Notes under the pieces: model-generated
Seen by the model: the letters and a program-made list of their open reading frames with translations, nothing else
Databases searched by the model: none
Told to the model about the DNA's origin: nothing
Part shown: in pieces, positions 13,621-31,463 of the stretch
Layout: the number at the start of each line of letters is the position of its first letter
How positions within the stretch are numbered: the stretch's first letter is position 1
Made by a program: the position numbers and the translations under genes
DNA from: Pogonophryne albipinna
Taxonomy: Eukaryota > Chordata > Actinopteri > Perciformes > Artedidraconidae
Reading direction: 5' to 3'
Assembly: GCA_028583405.1 (NCBI GenBank)
Contig: CM053260.1
Span: 22,974,647-23,038,646, forward strand
DNA length: 64,000 bases

Positions 13621-13837
13621 GTACTCAACTTATGTACATAACCTTGGTAACAAACATGTTTATCTTCACCCACAACATAACCTTTGCCAAACCTAACCAA
13701 GTATTGAATTCACAAAAATGACCACATGTTAAGCAGACTACCCTGCATCTAAGTAGAAGTGACCTTAAGGTGTCCTGTCTTAACTTGCATATGCACTGAA
13801 TCAGAAGAGAGAAAGTGTCACAATCTGAAATTGGTTT

Positions 13838-14160
13838 TACTTATGGGTGGCCCAGGAGGCTCCTCTCCAGGTTCTAGTCCCTAATCCATATTTGGTCCAA
13901 TCGGGACGTGATCTGGCATTCCTTCGGTTCAAAGACCAAGGCCCATGAGCCACTGCCGCCCCAAAGGTCTCTGCACCCATCCTGGTGTTGGAGCAGTTGG
14001 CTGGCATTATGTACAGCGCCCAGGGAGCAGTCCCTTGCTCAGGGACACCTCTGTAGCACTTGGTCTTTCCGGGACTTGAACCGCTGACCTTCCTGTTCCC
14101 AAGCCAAGTCCCTATGGACTTAGCCCCCACTGCCCAGAAGAACAGCCGGCAGTGTCTAAT
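13838..14160 (-). mobile_element. tRNA-derived SINE
   Basis: On the minus strand: GGCTAAGTCCATAGGGACTT (A-box-like), then GGTCAGCGGTTCAAGTCCC with a good RNA polymerase III B box, then TGTCCCTGAGCAAGGGACT and CCCTGGGCGCTGTA, a body very common in fish SINEs. Confidence 0.68.
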
Positions 14161-14718
14161 GTAGCAGAGGCAGGAGGGACCCAGATGCAGATTTCCCATA
14201 CATTAAAGATATTTTGATAAATAAAAACGTACAGGAACAGTGGCAGGCAGGTACAGCTGGCAGGAAACAGGCACACAAAACTCCATACAGCTAATAAGGA
14301 GGAAGAGGAACTGACAAAAGGGGGGGGGGGGGGGGAGAAACCTAAACTAAATACACAAGGGGAAAAAGAACATGTGAAACTCATTAGTGCAGAACAGGCA
14401 ATCAGACAGGCAGGAAGAGAACAAATGCAGGAAGTGAAACAAGACCAGACACAAGAGGAAAGACACTTTCAAATTAAAACAGGAAACAAACACTGTTAAA
14501 CCACATACATTCATATGGAATATTAATATACTGAGCAGCTGGTTTAGCAAGTCAGTAGGTCTTATCTTCTGAGGAGAATGACTGGCTGTACAAAATTACG
14601 TAAAATAAATGTAGTTATAAGATCATTCATACTGGACCAAAGGTGGACCGACCGACTGACATTGGCAGAAGTACCAAAGAAAATAACTTGGCTTCTATCA
14701 CAGTAGGACTTTATTTAA

Positions 14719-15151
14719 AGAGCCCTATTGTGTTTATGGGCGTTTTCCCTTTCCTGTTGTGTGTTATAGGTTAATGTGCATGTAAAGGGTTTTACCAGTG
14801 GGAGTTTCTCCTCCGACACAACCCCCCCCCCCCGCCTGAAACGCCTTGATTGCAATCCTTTGCATTCCCTAACATAATGAAATAACTATAAAAAAACATG
14901 CACTTCTATTGGTTAGCGCTCCAATACATTGTAGATGCTAGGCTAAGGGGTGGGACAAGTGGTTGACCAATCACAACAGAGCCGGCCAGCTAACCAATCA
15001 GAGCAGACTGGGCTCTGGTTTCAGGGTGAAAAGAGGTGCTGCAGGCAGTGTGAGAAAAAGAAAGACCTTCTTGAACATTAAAGCATGTAAACATGTCACA
15101 GTAGAGGCACACAATACAAATATGAATCTGAACATTTGCATAATATCGTCT
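14719..15151. mobile_element. TTAA-flanked MITE (family 2)
   Basis: It begins AGAGCCCTATTGTG, ends CATAATATCGTCT and has TTAA at 14715-14718 and 15152-15155. It shares its inner sequence with the copy at 61074-61463. Confidence 0.75.
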
Positions 15152-15155
15152 TTAA

Positions 15156-16304
15156 TTTTGCGTTAAAATGGAAAGATGAGAAAAGGTTTGACAGTATCCT
15201 CTTCGACCAGTCAAACAAAGTCAAACACACCAAGCAAAAATAATGTGGTTACTGGGAAGGTGACATGAACATTATGAGCTAACTCAGAGTGGCATTATTC
15301 ATTTTAATTAATTAGCCGTTTATGATTCCTGCAATCAAATTGGGACGTCATTATTACAGAGATGTGGGCCTGTTGATTAGAGGGGGGTTCTCTTTAAAGA
15401 CTTAATTTAAACTGCGAGTGATCAAGCAGCGTGATCCCTTTGACACAGAAAGTCAAAGAGGCGCAGTGTGTCAAACACAGCATCTGATTGAAGAAGACAA
15501 CCACGGAGTAAAAACAGCCTTTTCACACTGTTCGACACAAGCAGTAAATTGGTTGGAAATTAAAACTAATGAGCAATTACCCCACCAATGAACATCTATT
15601 AATGTCTGTTTTCTTAATGCTCCTCCACTGAAACCTAATTTCCACTTATTTAATCAATCTGAATAAATATGACACTTGTCTTCAGTTCCTAATCTTCCAC
15701 TGTGCTCACTACAGAGACTGTGCGTAGGTATTCTGATGCACATCCAAGAAAATAACCCATAATCTCCGGGCTCCCCCTGAAAGACTGTGACTGCAGTGTA
15801 CACAGAGAAATATATTTCTCCATAATCAAAACATGGCAACCGCTATTGGTTTGGTTTATTTGCTCATTCATAAGCACTTAATTTGCATGCAGGCTCTATT
15901 ATGAACCTCCCGCCTATATTTCTGCCATGTAAATTGTATTATTTACCCTTTGGAAAGAGAAGATTTGCACTCTGCTTGAACCGAAGTCTTGTTTTTGAAT
16001 TAATCTGGCCGCCCCTCCCATGCACATGAAAGACCCTTCAACAGGGACAGTAATGACTTAACATGGGTGTTCACAAAGGGAAATCTGTAATACTATTCAC
16101 ACACTCTCTCAGTCCTGAACAACTACAATACAACGGAGGATAAGCCACATCATTGCTTTGATTGTGGACTGTAATCAATGATGGTGGGGTAAACTGAAGG
16201 TTATCGATATTTTCCTAATGGGCTAGGCATTGTTGTGTTAGTATTAGCATTTTTGAATTCATAGATTTACAGACATTTTCTCTCGAACAGATCTGAGTAA
16301 AATG
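15156..16304. promoter_or_regulatory. Candidate conserved non-coding block
   Basis: No open frame of note. It contains clustered homeodomain-type sites (TTTTAATTAATTAGCC near 15302, AAACTAATGAGCAATTACC near 15564) and an octamer-like ATTTGCATG (near 15880). Composition and repeat-poor texture resemble developmental enhancers; conservation is untested. Confidence 0.25.
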
Positions 16305-16308
16305 TTAA

Positions 16309-17338
16309 AGGTCCCATGTCATGGCCATTTCTACTGATCATATTTCCATTGTTGAGGTCTACTAGAATAGATTTCAATTGTGCAATTTTCCAAAATCACA
16401 TTGGTTTCTCATACAGCATCTCTGTATAATATGTGTATTCACCGGTATTCACTCTGTCCTAAACGGCTTGTTGGAGCTCCTGCCCCCCCCCTGTGAGCCC
16501 AGTGTGCTCTGATTGGTCGGGACGTTGGGAGGCTCGTTGGGAGGCTCGTTGGGAGGCTCGTTGGGAGGCTCGTTGCTGCTCGCCGCTGATGCGAACTGCT
16601 GCGAGGAGCGGACAGGTTTCCGGGTCCGCCCCCCCCGTGAGCCCATTGTGCTCTGATTGGTCGGGACGTTTGGAGGCTTGTTGGGAGGCTCGTTGGGAGG
16701 CTCGTTGGGAGGCTCGTTGGGAGGCTCGTTGGGAGGCTCGTTGGGAGGCTCGTTGGGAGCGGTTGGGAGGCTCGTTGGGAGGCTCGTTGCTGCTCGCTGC
16801 TGCTGCGAGGAGCGGACAGGTTTCCGGGTCGGCGATACAGCGAGAACAAGCGAAACTCATCCTGAGCACACACAAACACTCACAGCCGAAGTAAAAACAA
16901 TAAGTGTGGCTTGATATTGAGTAAGAAAAAGGTTTATAACGCTGTGAGAATGGGTCTGCGGAGAACATTTCTCCGCGATCCCAACTCGTCTATTACCAGC
17001 GTTCAGGGAGCTTTATGCAAGTCAATAGGACTCCCTGTTAGCCAAGGGATGCTGGTGTGTGAGGTGCTCCGCGGATTGTTCCATTTGGGCCAATCCGGTC
17101 ATTTGTTGTTGATTTGGGTGTTCACACGTCACAGAACCCAGGAAGCAAACAATGGAAAATGAGAAATCTCCAACGAGGCGTTCAGGGGCAGCATAGACAG
17201 GTCTTTTCTGTGTTAGAGTTTTACTCGCTACAGGGTGTACTTTGAGGGGTTTTGACTCTGCAGACCGTTTACATGCATACAAACCTCCATAACCCACAAG
17301 GGGACGGGTAATAACCGGAAAAGCATGACATGGGACCT
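16309..17338. mobile_element. TTAA-flanked non-autonomous DNA transposon (family 1)
   Basis: It begins AGGTCCCATGTCATGG and ends CATGACATGGGACCT, with TTAA at 16305-16308 and 17339-17342. Inside, a block with CTCTGATTGGTCGGGACG is duplicated and carries a 12-bp minisatellite. No transposase. Confidence 0.82.
16528..16790 (+). repeat. 12-bp minisatellite (GGGAGGCTCGTT) in two blocks
   Basis: About four units at 16528-16576 and about nine at 16670-16790, separated by a GC-rich spacer with CTGCGAGGAGCGGACAGGTT that itself recurs after the second block. Confidence 0.9.
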
Positions 17339-17342
17339 TTAA

Positions 17343-20140
17343 GCAACCTCAGCACAGATTATTGAAGAACCTGTTAATCATTAACAATAACGTAAAACCA
17401 AAATGCCTGGACTGCAGTTTCATGAATGGATGAATGTGTGCAGGAGAACTGGACTCACCGGAAGAATATGGATGTTTTAAAAAGGATCCCTACCACCACC
17501 TACAGCTAACAGCCTGTAACAACATCCAGTATGTGAGCATCAAATACACTCTAAGAAAACTGATAAATGGATTGCCTCTCACTTCCAATACGTTACATAA
17601 GAACATCCTCATACAAAGGTCTTTGTGTTGGAGTAAAGCTCATTCTGCCTCTGCAACTCATTTTACACTATCATTTAGTAGATCGTTTTCAATACTTTAG
17701 GGCTGAGTGTCTGAGCAGCAAGAGACACAGGTATGAAGGGGAAACTCAGGTGTCATCATCAAAATGAGGTGACACAGCATCTGCAATATCGATGGGAAAT
17801 GATGTCATTTAGCCCAGTTTTCATCATTCACCAAAGAGTGAGCTTTATTGATTGGTCATAACTGTAACTCATTACTAAAAATGTGTCAGTAAGCTTGACT
17901 AAAAACACTGAAAACACACTGTCATCTACTCGTAAAAAAGCTATCTGTGTCCAGGCTTGATGAGTAACCGATTACAGGATTATTTAATCGGGATACAAAA
18001 GAGTTAACTGTATTCCCGCCAGTTAGATTTGTAAGAAAGTATTAATCAGATTACTGGTATATTCCTAAAACATGGGGATTAATAGCAGGATTATGCAGAT
18101 ACACCGCCCTCATTTTGTGCTTTCAAATGCATATATCTTGATACAATTTAAATATTGTTGTTGTTTTTAATGTACAACCTGCACATTTTTACTTTCACTT
18201 ACAATCTTTGAATAAATATTATTATTCTATTTATTTGTTACTGCACAATTTAAATTACTGCACAATTTCCCAACAGGATAAATAAAGTATTTGAACTATG
18301 AGTCCGATTACATAGACCAATGCTGCTCCCTAGTGTCAGACATTGAGGAAATTAAAATGCAAGTCACCGTCTGTTTCCACTAGAGGCTCATGTTAAAATG
18401 ATAATATAATTCAACACTTAAGTGATCCTTGAGATGACCCTCCACGAGGAGGTCAGAGTACAGGTCAGATACAGATTACTAAAACATTAACAGGAGGAGA
18501 TAATAATTGCAAATGAAGCCTTCTTGGGGAGCTACTCGTTCTGATTTAAAATAAGATACAGAGCTCCTTTAGCTGCAGTGTCTTCTGACAGTGGTCTTTA
18601 TCAGCATGGCTCTTTTAGTTCATTGTCAGTCCCAAAACTGCTGGTACTTCAGGACAAAATCATATGCCAGTTGTGAGTCGATCTGTGATCTGACTGCTAC
18701 AATAAGAACCTGTTGTAATTGGGGTCAAGAATTGGAGAACTGCTGCTTTCAACACCGTGTCACCCTGCTGATTAAAGTAGAAATAGGAGAAGAAATGTGA
18801 GGCTGCAAAGGAAGATGACCTCACATCATGTGAGAAGGTGTTTTACAGATCTCAGATCAAACAGTGAACAATTTAACTTTTTTTGTATGTCTTGAGCCAT
18901 GTTAAACACTAGCAAACTCAGAGTTGTAAAGGGTCACTCCAATAATATAGTATTGCACTTCAAGAAAGTCAGGTACGTCACTAAATCGAAGATGCCAAGA
19001 TTTTCTGATTGTTATACTGCATTCCAGAAAACTAAGACCTTGAATATGTTCTGACTAATCCGCCCCAACTTCATGAAGAAGTGACGTCACACAAAAAATG
19101 TAAGTGCAAATAGGGCAAGGTAAGTGCATTTGTCTGTATTCGATTAAAGACTACAAATTAAGCTAGAAATGTTTTTGGTTCATAGTCATTGGTCAACCGA
19201 TTAGAGATGTCCCGCCTCTTAGCATGTCACGCACAAAGTGCTTTATCGCTAGAAGTGCAAGGGTAAAATAGTGATGTCCCTATGTTATAGAAGTAAACAA
19301 AGGAGTCCAATGGAGCAGTTTCAGGCAGGGGGAGGAGTGTGTGGGAGAGAACCCCCCTCTGGAGGGAACTTTGGGATTTTAGACCTTTCAGACTATTTAC
19401 ATGCAGAAAAATGTATATAACACACAGGAAAGGGAAAAAGCACAACAGGGCCTCTATTTTCACAGGCTGGGTAGCACTCATCACAAGGGAGTAATTTTTT
19501 AGTGGCCTTATTTTCTACAAAGTAAAATTCAATGCATACTTTTCTTGTCTTTTGGTAAAGACCTTTGAATAAAGCATTGTGTAATGCCTCAACAAATCTA
19601 TGAAGGCAATTAAACACTCATTTGGAAACATTGCTAATTTGCCACTTTTTGTGTGCAGCGGTTCATATTGCAGTCTTTGTTGACACACTCATTCATCACG
19701 TTTTGGACCGCTGCCTTCAGACGGTCTCTGCTCACTTTACTGTACGTGCCTGACTACAGTTTTCCACAGCACTGAGCAATGAGGATGGAAACGTTACCAA
19801 GGAAACCACCCAGAGCGACAGAGTGAGTGTTCCTATTAGAAGACACTAACAATTACTGAGTGGAAACAAGTGAAGGACAGCTGACAAACCTGCACGTCTC
19901 ACACCTCAGATATAAATGAAGATAGCCGATAACCTTTCTCACTTTTCACATACTTCCTGTCAACGCTGTTATATAACGAGCAATACATTTCTCTTTAGTG
20001 GTTATATTTAGGGCAAACATTGTCTTTTTCTTCTCCATTTTGAGCTTCATGGCTTTCATAACATGTCTTCTTTCAGATTTGTTTTAATAAAACATTAAAA
20101 ATAACTAATTTAGTTTTCTGGTACCTTGTCTGTATCAATT
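17343..20140. other. Gene-free stretch with repeat remnants
   Basis: A retroposon tail is at about 18225-18300 (TTTCCCAACAGGATAAATAA). A reversed, degenerate family 2 MITE lies at 19188-19462 (TTGGTCAACCGATTAGAGAT, GGAAAGGGAAAAAGCACAAC). I see no gene. Confidence 0.5.
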
Positions 20141-20148
20141 GTCTACAG

Positions 20149-20730
20149 CAGGGGGGTCAAACTAAAATACACAGTGGGCCAAAATTAAAAAAATCGGTAC
20201 TAGTCGAGGGCCGGACTGAATCAATGTTTATAGCAAAACTTATTGAAATGAACTTATTGCACATATTAAACCTGGAGCTAACTAGCTTAAATGATTGCCT
20301 ATAAAAACAACATTAAATAATCAGTTGCATTCATTTCTTATGGCTCTATCTGCAGCTTTTCCGGAGTCATTTCTTATGATTACATTTTTCCACAGGCCAA
20401 CAACAGCTTCAAAAAAACTATTTCCCTCAAAGAACAAACCAAACATGCCCTGTTGTCGTGAGAGAAAAAGTGCAGAAGGAAACATCCATTAAACTCAGTT
20501 TGCTGCTCTGTGATGCTAGTTCAAGCAGATACTTGGCATCTCATCTTGGGTGCAAGTTCATCAATGTTTGGGGTCAGGCTCTGAGCTGAGGAAACCCTCA
20601 GGATTGAGTGAAGGTGTGCGTGCAACATACCGGCGGGCCAGATCTAATAGTAATTACAAATTATCCTGCGGGCTGAAATTAAATCCACCAAGGGCCTGAT
20701 TTGCCCCCGGGCCTTGAGTTTGACACATGT
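20149..20730. mobile_element. Non-autonomous hAT-like element
   Basis: It begins CAGGGGGGTCAAACT and ends GAGTTTGACACATGTG. The flanking octamers GTCTACAG and GCCTCCAG agree at six of eight positions, a decayed 8-bp duplication. GGGCCGGACTG and CCCCCGGGCCTTG are typical of this vertebrate family. Confidence 0.6.
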
Positions 20731-21169
20731 GGCCTCCAGAGTATACTTATTTTTCATAATAAAATAAAATAAATAAATAATATTGGCTGTTGACAGTATT
20801 TTCTGATTCATTAAATGATAGAGAGATATTAAACATTCCCTCGATACACATTTGTTTATTCGAATAAGTCACCAACGTATGTTCAGATTTCTCAACTGTG
20901 CAAATAGGCATATTGCCTAATTTGCATATTTAAACATAACATTTCAAACTTATAATACAATAAATATCAACAAAGTAATCGACCAGGGGAAGATAATGAT
21001 ATCTGTTAGTTAAAATATTTACTCTATACTTTATAAAAAAGCATTGTAAACTGTTAAAGATGTATGCTACAGGACTTAGAAAGCACTTCCAGCAGACATA
21101 CTATCAGAGGGTTCAGTGTTGTGTGCAAAACGTCCAGAACAAAGGCCACAAAGTGTAATGTTTGGAGAG
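20731..21169 (-). other. 3' untranslated region of the KCNK15-like gene and flank
   Basis: AT-rich sequence after the stop codon. A minus-strand AATAAA lies near 20846-20856, a plausible poly(A) signal that would give a 3' UTR of roughly 330 bases. I see no other feature. Confidence 0.45.
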
Positions 21170-27170
<6,001 letters not shown>

Positions 27171-27187
27171 GAAAGTGAAAGCGAAAC
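27171..27187 (+). promoter_or_regulatory. Interferon-stimulated response element (IRF site) upstream of the OGFR-like gene
   Basis: GAAAGTGAAAGCGAAAC is a perfect GAAANNGAAANNGAAA array, the recognition pattern of IRF3/7/9-type factors. It lies 19 bases before the first Met codon and 64 before the better-context one. A possible splice acceptor, TTTCTATTTACAG, lies just upstream at about 27146-27158, so the motif may be in the promoter or in a 5' UTR exon. Confidence 0.65.
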
Positions 27188-27206
27188 AGACATGTCATAA
27201 AGCGAC

Positions 27207-29766
27207 ATGAGGCCCCTGCCAGTGCTGTTGTGTCGACTTGTGGAGGGTATCATGGCCTTCTTCAACAACAACGGACGTTATTCTGTGTTTGAGTGGTTTT
27301 TACGCTCTCCTGGTATCATATGGCGCTGTATGAGAAGATGTTGTAGTTTAATAGTCAACGCATTGATACCGATAAGATGGCGATCGAATTACGAAAGCCC
27401 GGAAGAGCCTGAAACAAACTCCGAAGTCAACTTTCCAGCGATTAGTTCCCCCAAAGATGTGGAGCAGTCCCGCGGTAATGGTCCACCGAAGAGGGCCGCT
27501 GGCGCTGACTACAACCGAGATCTGACCCCCAAGGAGCGGCAGGGGTTTGACCGAAGCGTCTGGGAGTCTGAAGAAGTTGTTGCGCAGTTAACCGAAGATG
27601 AAGATGAGTCTGAGGAAGAAGGTGGAGAGTTTCACGTTGATTCCTCAGATGAGTTTTACTGTGACTATGACTCCACCTGGGAGACAGAGGACCAGGAGCC
27701 GAGATGCAGCGGGACAAGGCGACCTGCAGCCGGGCATGTGAGTCCAGAGGCCCGCTGCGCTGTGAGGAGGGGGGCGAACTGTACTGAAGAGGGCATGCAT
27801 TGGATTCACTTTCTATGTTTAGATTTACACTGTGTGTCTTTAGTGATCCAAACATAACCTTATTTTAACTTCTAATTGTCACAGGGATATGTTGTAGGCT
27901 ACTTAAGTAAAAGTAGAAGTACCAGAGTGTAGGAATACTCTTTTACAAGTTAAGGTCCTGCTATCTAAATGTCACTCAAGCAAAAGTATTAGCATCTAAA
28001 TAAAGTAGTCACCATGCAGATCGGCCCATTTCAAAGTTATATATCATGTTTTGATTATAATTATTGATGCATTAATGTGTAATCAAAGCTGGTAAAGGTG
28101 CAGCTAGTTTGATATGACTTTGTATACTGCAGGGTAGCTTGTTAATAAACTCCAGGTGTAACTAAAGTCTTATTTAAGTGTTGATTATATTTCACATCAT
28201 TAATCCAAATCTGCAGAGTAATTTAAAGGCACTAAAACAATTTGTGGAGTAATTGTACTATATTTACCTCTGAATTTTAGTGGAGTAGAAGTACAAAGTA
28301 TAAAAACATGAAATACTCAAGTAAAGTACACGTCTCTCAAAATTGTACTTGAGTAAATCTACTAAATTACTTTAGACCAATGTACATTTGCAACAATTTC
28401 ACAATGTCTTGAGATTCAACTGACTTTCTTTTCTTTTATGTGCACCAGTACAAGTTCAGCAGGTTTGAGAATGCCGCAAAAGACATGCAGAACTACAGGC
28501 ATGACTACCCTGTAAGTTGCGTACTCGTACACACACTCACACACTCACACACTACAAACATAATATACACCTTACCTTGTTTCAGCGTTAACCAAGCACA
28601 TATTGTTCTTTTATATTTCCCCACAGTCTCTGAGCAAGATGTGGAATGAGTCGGTAAGTACACACATGATAACTGTGTTTGACTTATAGAGGTATTTAAT
28701 TATGTGTATATAGAATTTGTATAATCTCTCAATCGTCCTCTGTTGAATAGGATGACCAGCCTAATCTGAAGTTTCAGCTCGGGCTGATGCGTTCTGTACC
28801 TGACGGTAGACCTACACTTACAATCACGTTTGACTTATGTGTCAAATCAGTATAACTATCCTAACATCTATCAACTTAGTATTTACTTATTTTATCTATT
28901 GTATTTGTTATCAGATGCTTTCATAAAGGATTTCCACAATGAATGGTATAGAGCTTATAATAGACTGGAGAGTGAACACTCCTACATTCAATGGTAAGAT
29001 ACTCTATTATTACATCATTGAAAATGTTATAACCTTAACCTTTTACTTCCTGTTGAAAAAATGTACTCATTTGTTCTCTTAAAGGTTGTTCCCACTGCAG
29101 GAACCAGGGGTGAACTATCAGGCAAGAACACTGACGAAAGACGAAATAAAGGTAAACTGCTAAAAGCTACCGAATTCATATCTTAAAATAAATGTCCAGA
29201 TTGTAAACTCTACTTTCCCTTCAGGACATTTGTCAAAGCAGCCTGGCATTGGAGAATCTGTTGGAGTCCTATAAGCTCATGTTGGACTTCTATGGTATCG
29301 AGTTGCTTAATGAGCAAACAGGAAAATTGACGAGAGCGCTGAACTGGAAAGCAAGATTCAACAACCTTAACAGGTGATCTCTTCATGCTTTATCTCTACA
29401 ATTGTACACTAAAAGCAATACAAATAATATATATAACAACTTTTTGTCATTGACAGTCACACTCACAACAACCTGCGCATCACCCGCATCCTGAAGTGCC
29501 TGGGAACCCTGGGGTACCCTCACTACCAAGCCCCCCTGGTGCACTTCTTCCTGGAGGAGACCCTCGTCAACAGAGAGCTGCCACAAATGAAGGATAGTGT
29601 TCTCAGCTACTTTGTGTTTGCGGTCCTCGATAAGAGAGAACGTAGGAGGCTCATCAAGTTCGCCTATTTGAACTATGACCGTAAAGATGAGTTTGTGTGG
29701 TGCCCAAAGAAAATTCAAATGATGTGGTCACGGGAGTCAGTGTCTCTGCAAAAAACATACTTATGA
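27207..29766 (+). CDS. Opioid growth factor receptor-like protein (OGFR N-terminal domain)
   Basis: Eight exons: 27207-27737, 28449-28511, 28627-28653, 28751-28805, 28915-28993, 29085-29151, 29225-29373 and 29457-29766. They join in frame to 426 residues, or 411 if translation starts at the Met codon 27252, which has the better context (A at -3, G at +4). Residues from about 178 to 410 match the OGFR N-terminal domain: RHDYP, SYIQWLFPLQEPGVNYQA, LESYKLMLDFYGIEL, NNLRITRILKCLGTLGYPHY, HFFLEETLVNRELP. Before it lies an acidic linker with YDSTWETE, similar to the OGFR and OGFRL1 N-terminus. The first 45 residues are hydrophobic, basic and Cys-rich (WRCMRRCCSLIV). Unlike mammalian OGFR there is no C-terminal repeat region; the protein stops soon after the domain. 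Mammalian OGFR binds met-enkephalin and restrains growth, but the molecular role of fish paralogues is not settled. It could be ogfr or a fish-specific ogfr-like paralogue. Confidence 0.85.
27887..28385 (+). repeat. AAGTAC-rich dispersed fish repeat in OGFR-like intron 1
   Basis: It is built of many AAGTAC, AGTAGAAGTAC and TACTTGAGTAAA motifs and fills most of the intron between exons 1 and 2. Related sequence occurs reversed at 63238-63730 and as a short piece at about 11340-11400. It codes for nothing; the superfamily is unresolved. Confidence 0.55.
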
Positions 29767-30271
29767 TCTTCACATGCATCCCTTGAGTATGGTGAACGAA
29801 TAGGAAACCAAAGACAATTAAGCTCTTAAAGTATTTTCTGTCAATGTTCCCCAAATTCAATCTACATACTTAGGTTTACAATACTCTATACTATGCGACT
29901 ACATACTAATACGGAGAACTGAATGTAATAAACATATCATCACACATTCAGGAATCCATTGAAAGAAATATTAACAAGAATTAGTATGCAGTTTGTTTTG
30001 AGTATACTGTAAACACACTGCGCACTAAAAACAAGCTTAAGATCAGAATGTAAAATATTTAGCCATGATACTATTACTATCTTTGTTTCATTAAATGTTA
30101 TTCTTATACGGGTTTGATAAAGAAAGCCGTTCTAAACTGGGTGAAACTGTTTAAATCAGCAAGTGCAATTGAATCTTAAGTGCCTATGATTCAGAAGTAG
30201 TGAAAATGTTTTTGTTTTTCACTAAACCTGAAATGTTTATCCAACTTATAACCTGAACTCTTGTGATTTCT

Positions 30272-30277
30272 AATAAA
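30272..30277 (+). terminator. Poly(A) signal candidate of the OGFR-like gene
   Basis: AATAAA about 505 bases after the stop codon. An alternative AATAAA lies at 29927-29932. Which one is used cannot be told from the sequence. Confidence 0.4.
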
Positions 30278-30721
30278 TTGTATTCACTTATTTACCGTGG
30301 TTCTTCCTTGCATTTATTCCTATTATCAAACTAGCATTACACACACGTGTTTAGCTTCACAGATTATGGCAAACATAAAGTCAAACACTGGTGTTCTTAA
30401 AGAAAAGGATATATTACCATTACGTTACAGAAGTATATTAAAGCATTCTGCATTTAAGGGACTCAATGGAGTGTTTCTTTCCTTAGTTTTGGTTCATGTA
30501 AATTACAAATAAATGTATCCTACAGATATTCCCATCACGCCTGGGTTTCTCCTCATTCTGAACGATGCAAGGGCACAAATATCTAAGGTTTTATAAAAGA
30601 CTGTACTCGGGTTTCCTTGAGACTTTAGCTTGTGGTGAGATTCTGCCAGCGCTTGGATAAATGTGGATATAAAACTTTAAAACAATTAAGTACATTATTT
30701 TGGAGGTGTTGCTAAATCACA
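30278..30721. other. Gap between the convergent OGFR-like and dido1 3' ends
   Basis: AT-rich sequence with short spurious open frames only. dido1 poly(A) signal candidates on the minus strand lie at 30722-30727 and 30824-30829, so the two transcripts may end within about 450 bases of each other. Confidence 0.5.
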
Positions 30722-31463
30722 TTTATTGGCAATGGCCTAGCCTTCATGTGACACTTTACTGCACAGAGTAACTAATAAACCAAAAACCTCAACATTAAAA
30801 CTAAGCAATTTCACATGACTTGATTTATTCAAAACTGTTTTTGTTTAACTTTGTATTGACAACAGCAGAGGAAGATGTCATCAAACAGGTTTAATTGGTT
30901 GAGCTGAAACAAAATCAGGACATATCATTTACAACCATTGATGGGATGAATATTGTAGATAGTTGGAGCCTTTCGCTTCATTGGTGCGAGACATTAAACA
31001 CACATTTGCCTGTAAACAGTGTTTCCTTTACTTTCACATTATCCATCTCAGATATATGGCTTTCATTTTTCACTACTTAGAAAAGTATGATTAAAAACAT
31101 CAGTATATACACAAATACATTCATATTTACATATTGCAAATGGTGTGTTACATTATTGTTTTCTTAATAAAAAAAGAACTGCTTGGAAAGGAGAAAGGTA
31201 CGTGTAATAGGACTCTGTTGCCCACGTTAAACATCTTGTACACAAGCAACAAAAATGTCGTTCAGTTTTTTGTTTTTCAAATGTGGTAAAACAAGTTAGA
31301 AACCTTTAAGTGACAAAAATAATACAAACATTGTCAAACTTTTTAGTATGAATACAACTGTGGACATTTTACGAAATACTGCTCATCTACATTTACAGTG
31401 ATACAACTCTTTTTCAACCGGTGAAAGATTGAACTCTCTTTCGTGTAGTGTCCTTAAAACTGA
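30722..31463 (-). other. dido1: dido1 3' untranslated region
   Basis: Sequence after the dido1 stop codon down to two minus-strand AATAAA candidates at 30824-30829 and 30722-30727. I see no coding potential. Confidence 0.5.

Noticed and set aside
13838..14160. Functional tRNA gene
   Set aside because: The A and B boxes are present but no cloverleaf with a proper anticodon arm and acceptor stem can be drawn; a SINE head fits better.
13837..14199. 120-codon minus-strand frame
   Set aside because: It lies within the tRNA-derived SINE and matches no protein family.
16439..16968. Several overlapping open frames of up to 169 codons on both strands with WEAR, GGSL or RASQ repeats
   Set aside because: All are readings of the 12-bp minisatellite in the family 1 transposon; no frame shows coding constraint.
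27442..27855. 137-codon minus-strand frame opposite the OGFR-like first exon
   Set aside because: Shadow of a real exon; composition follows the sense codons.
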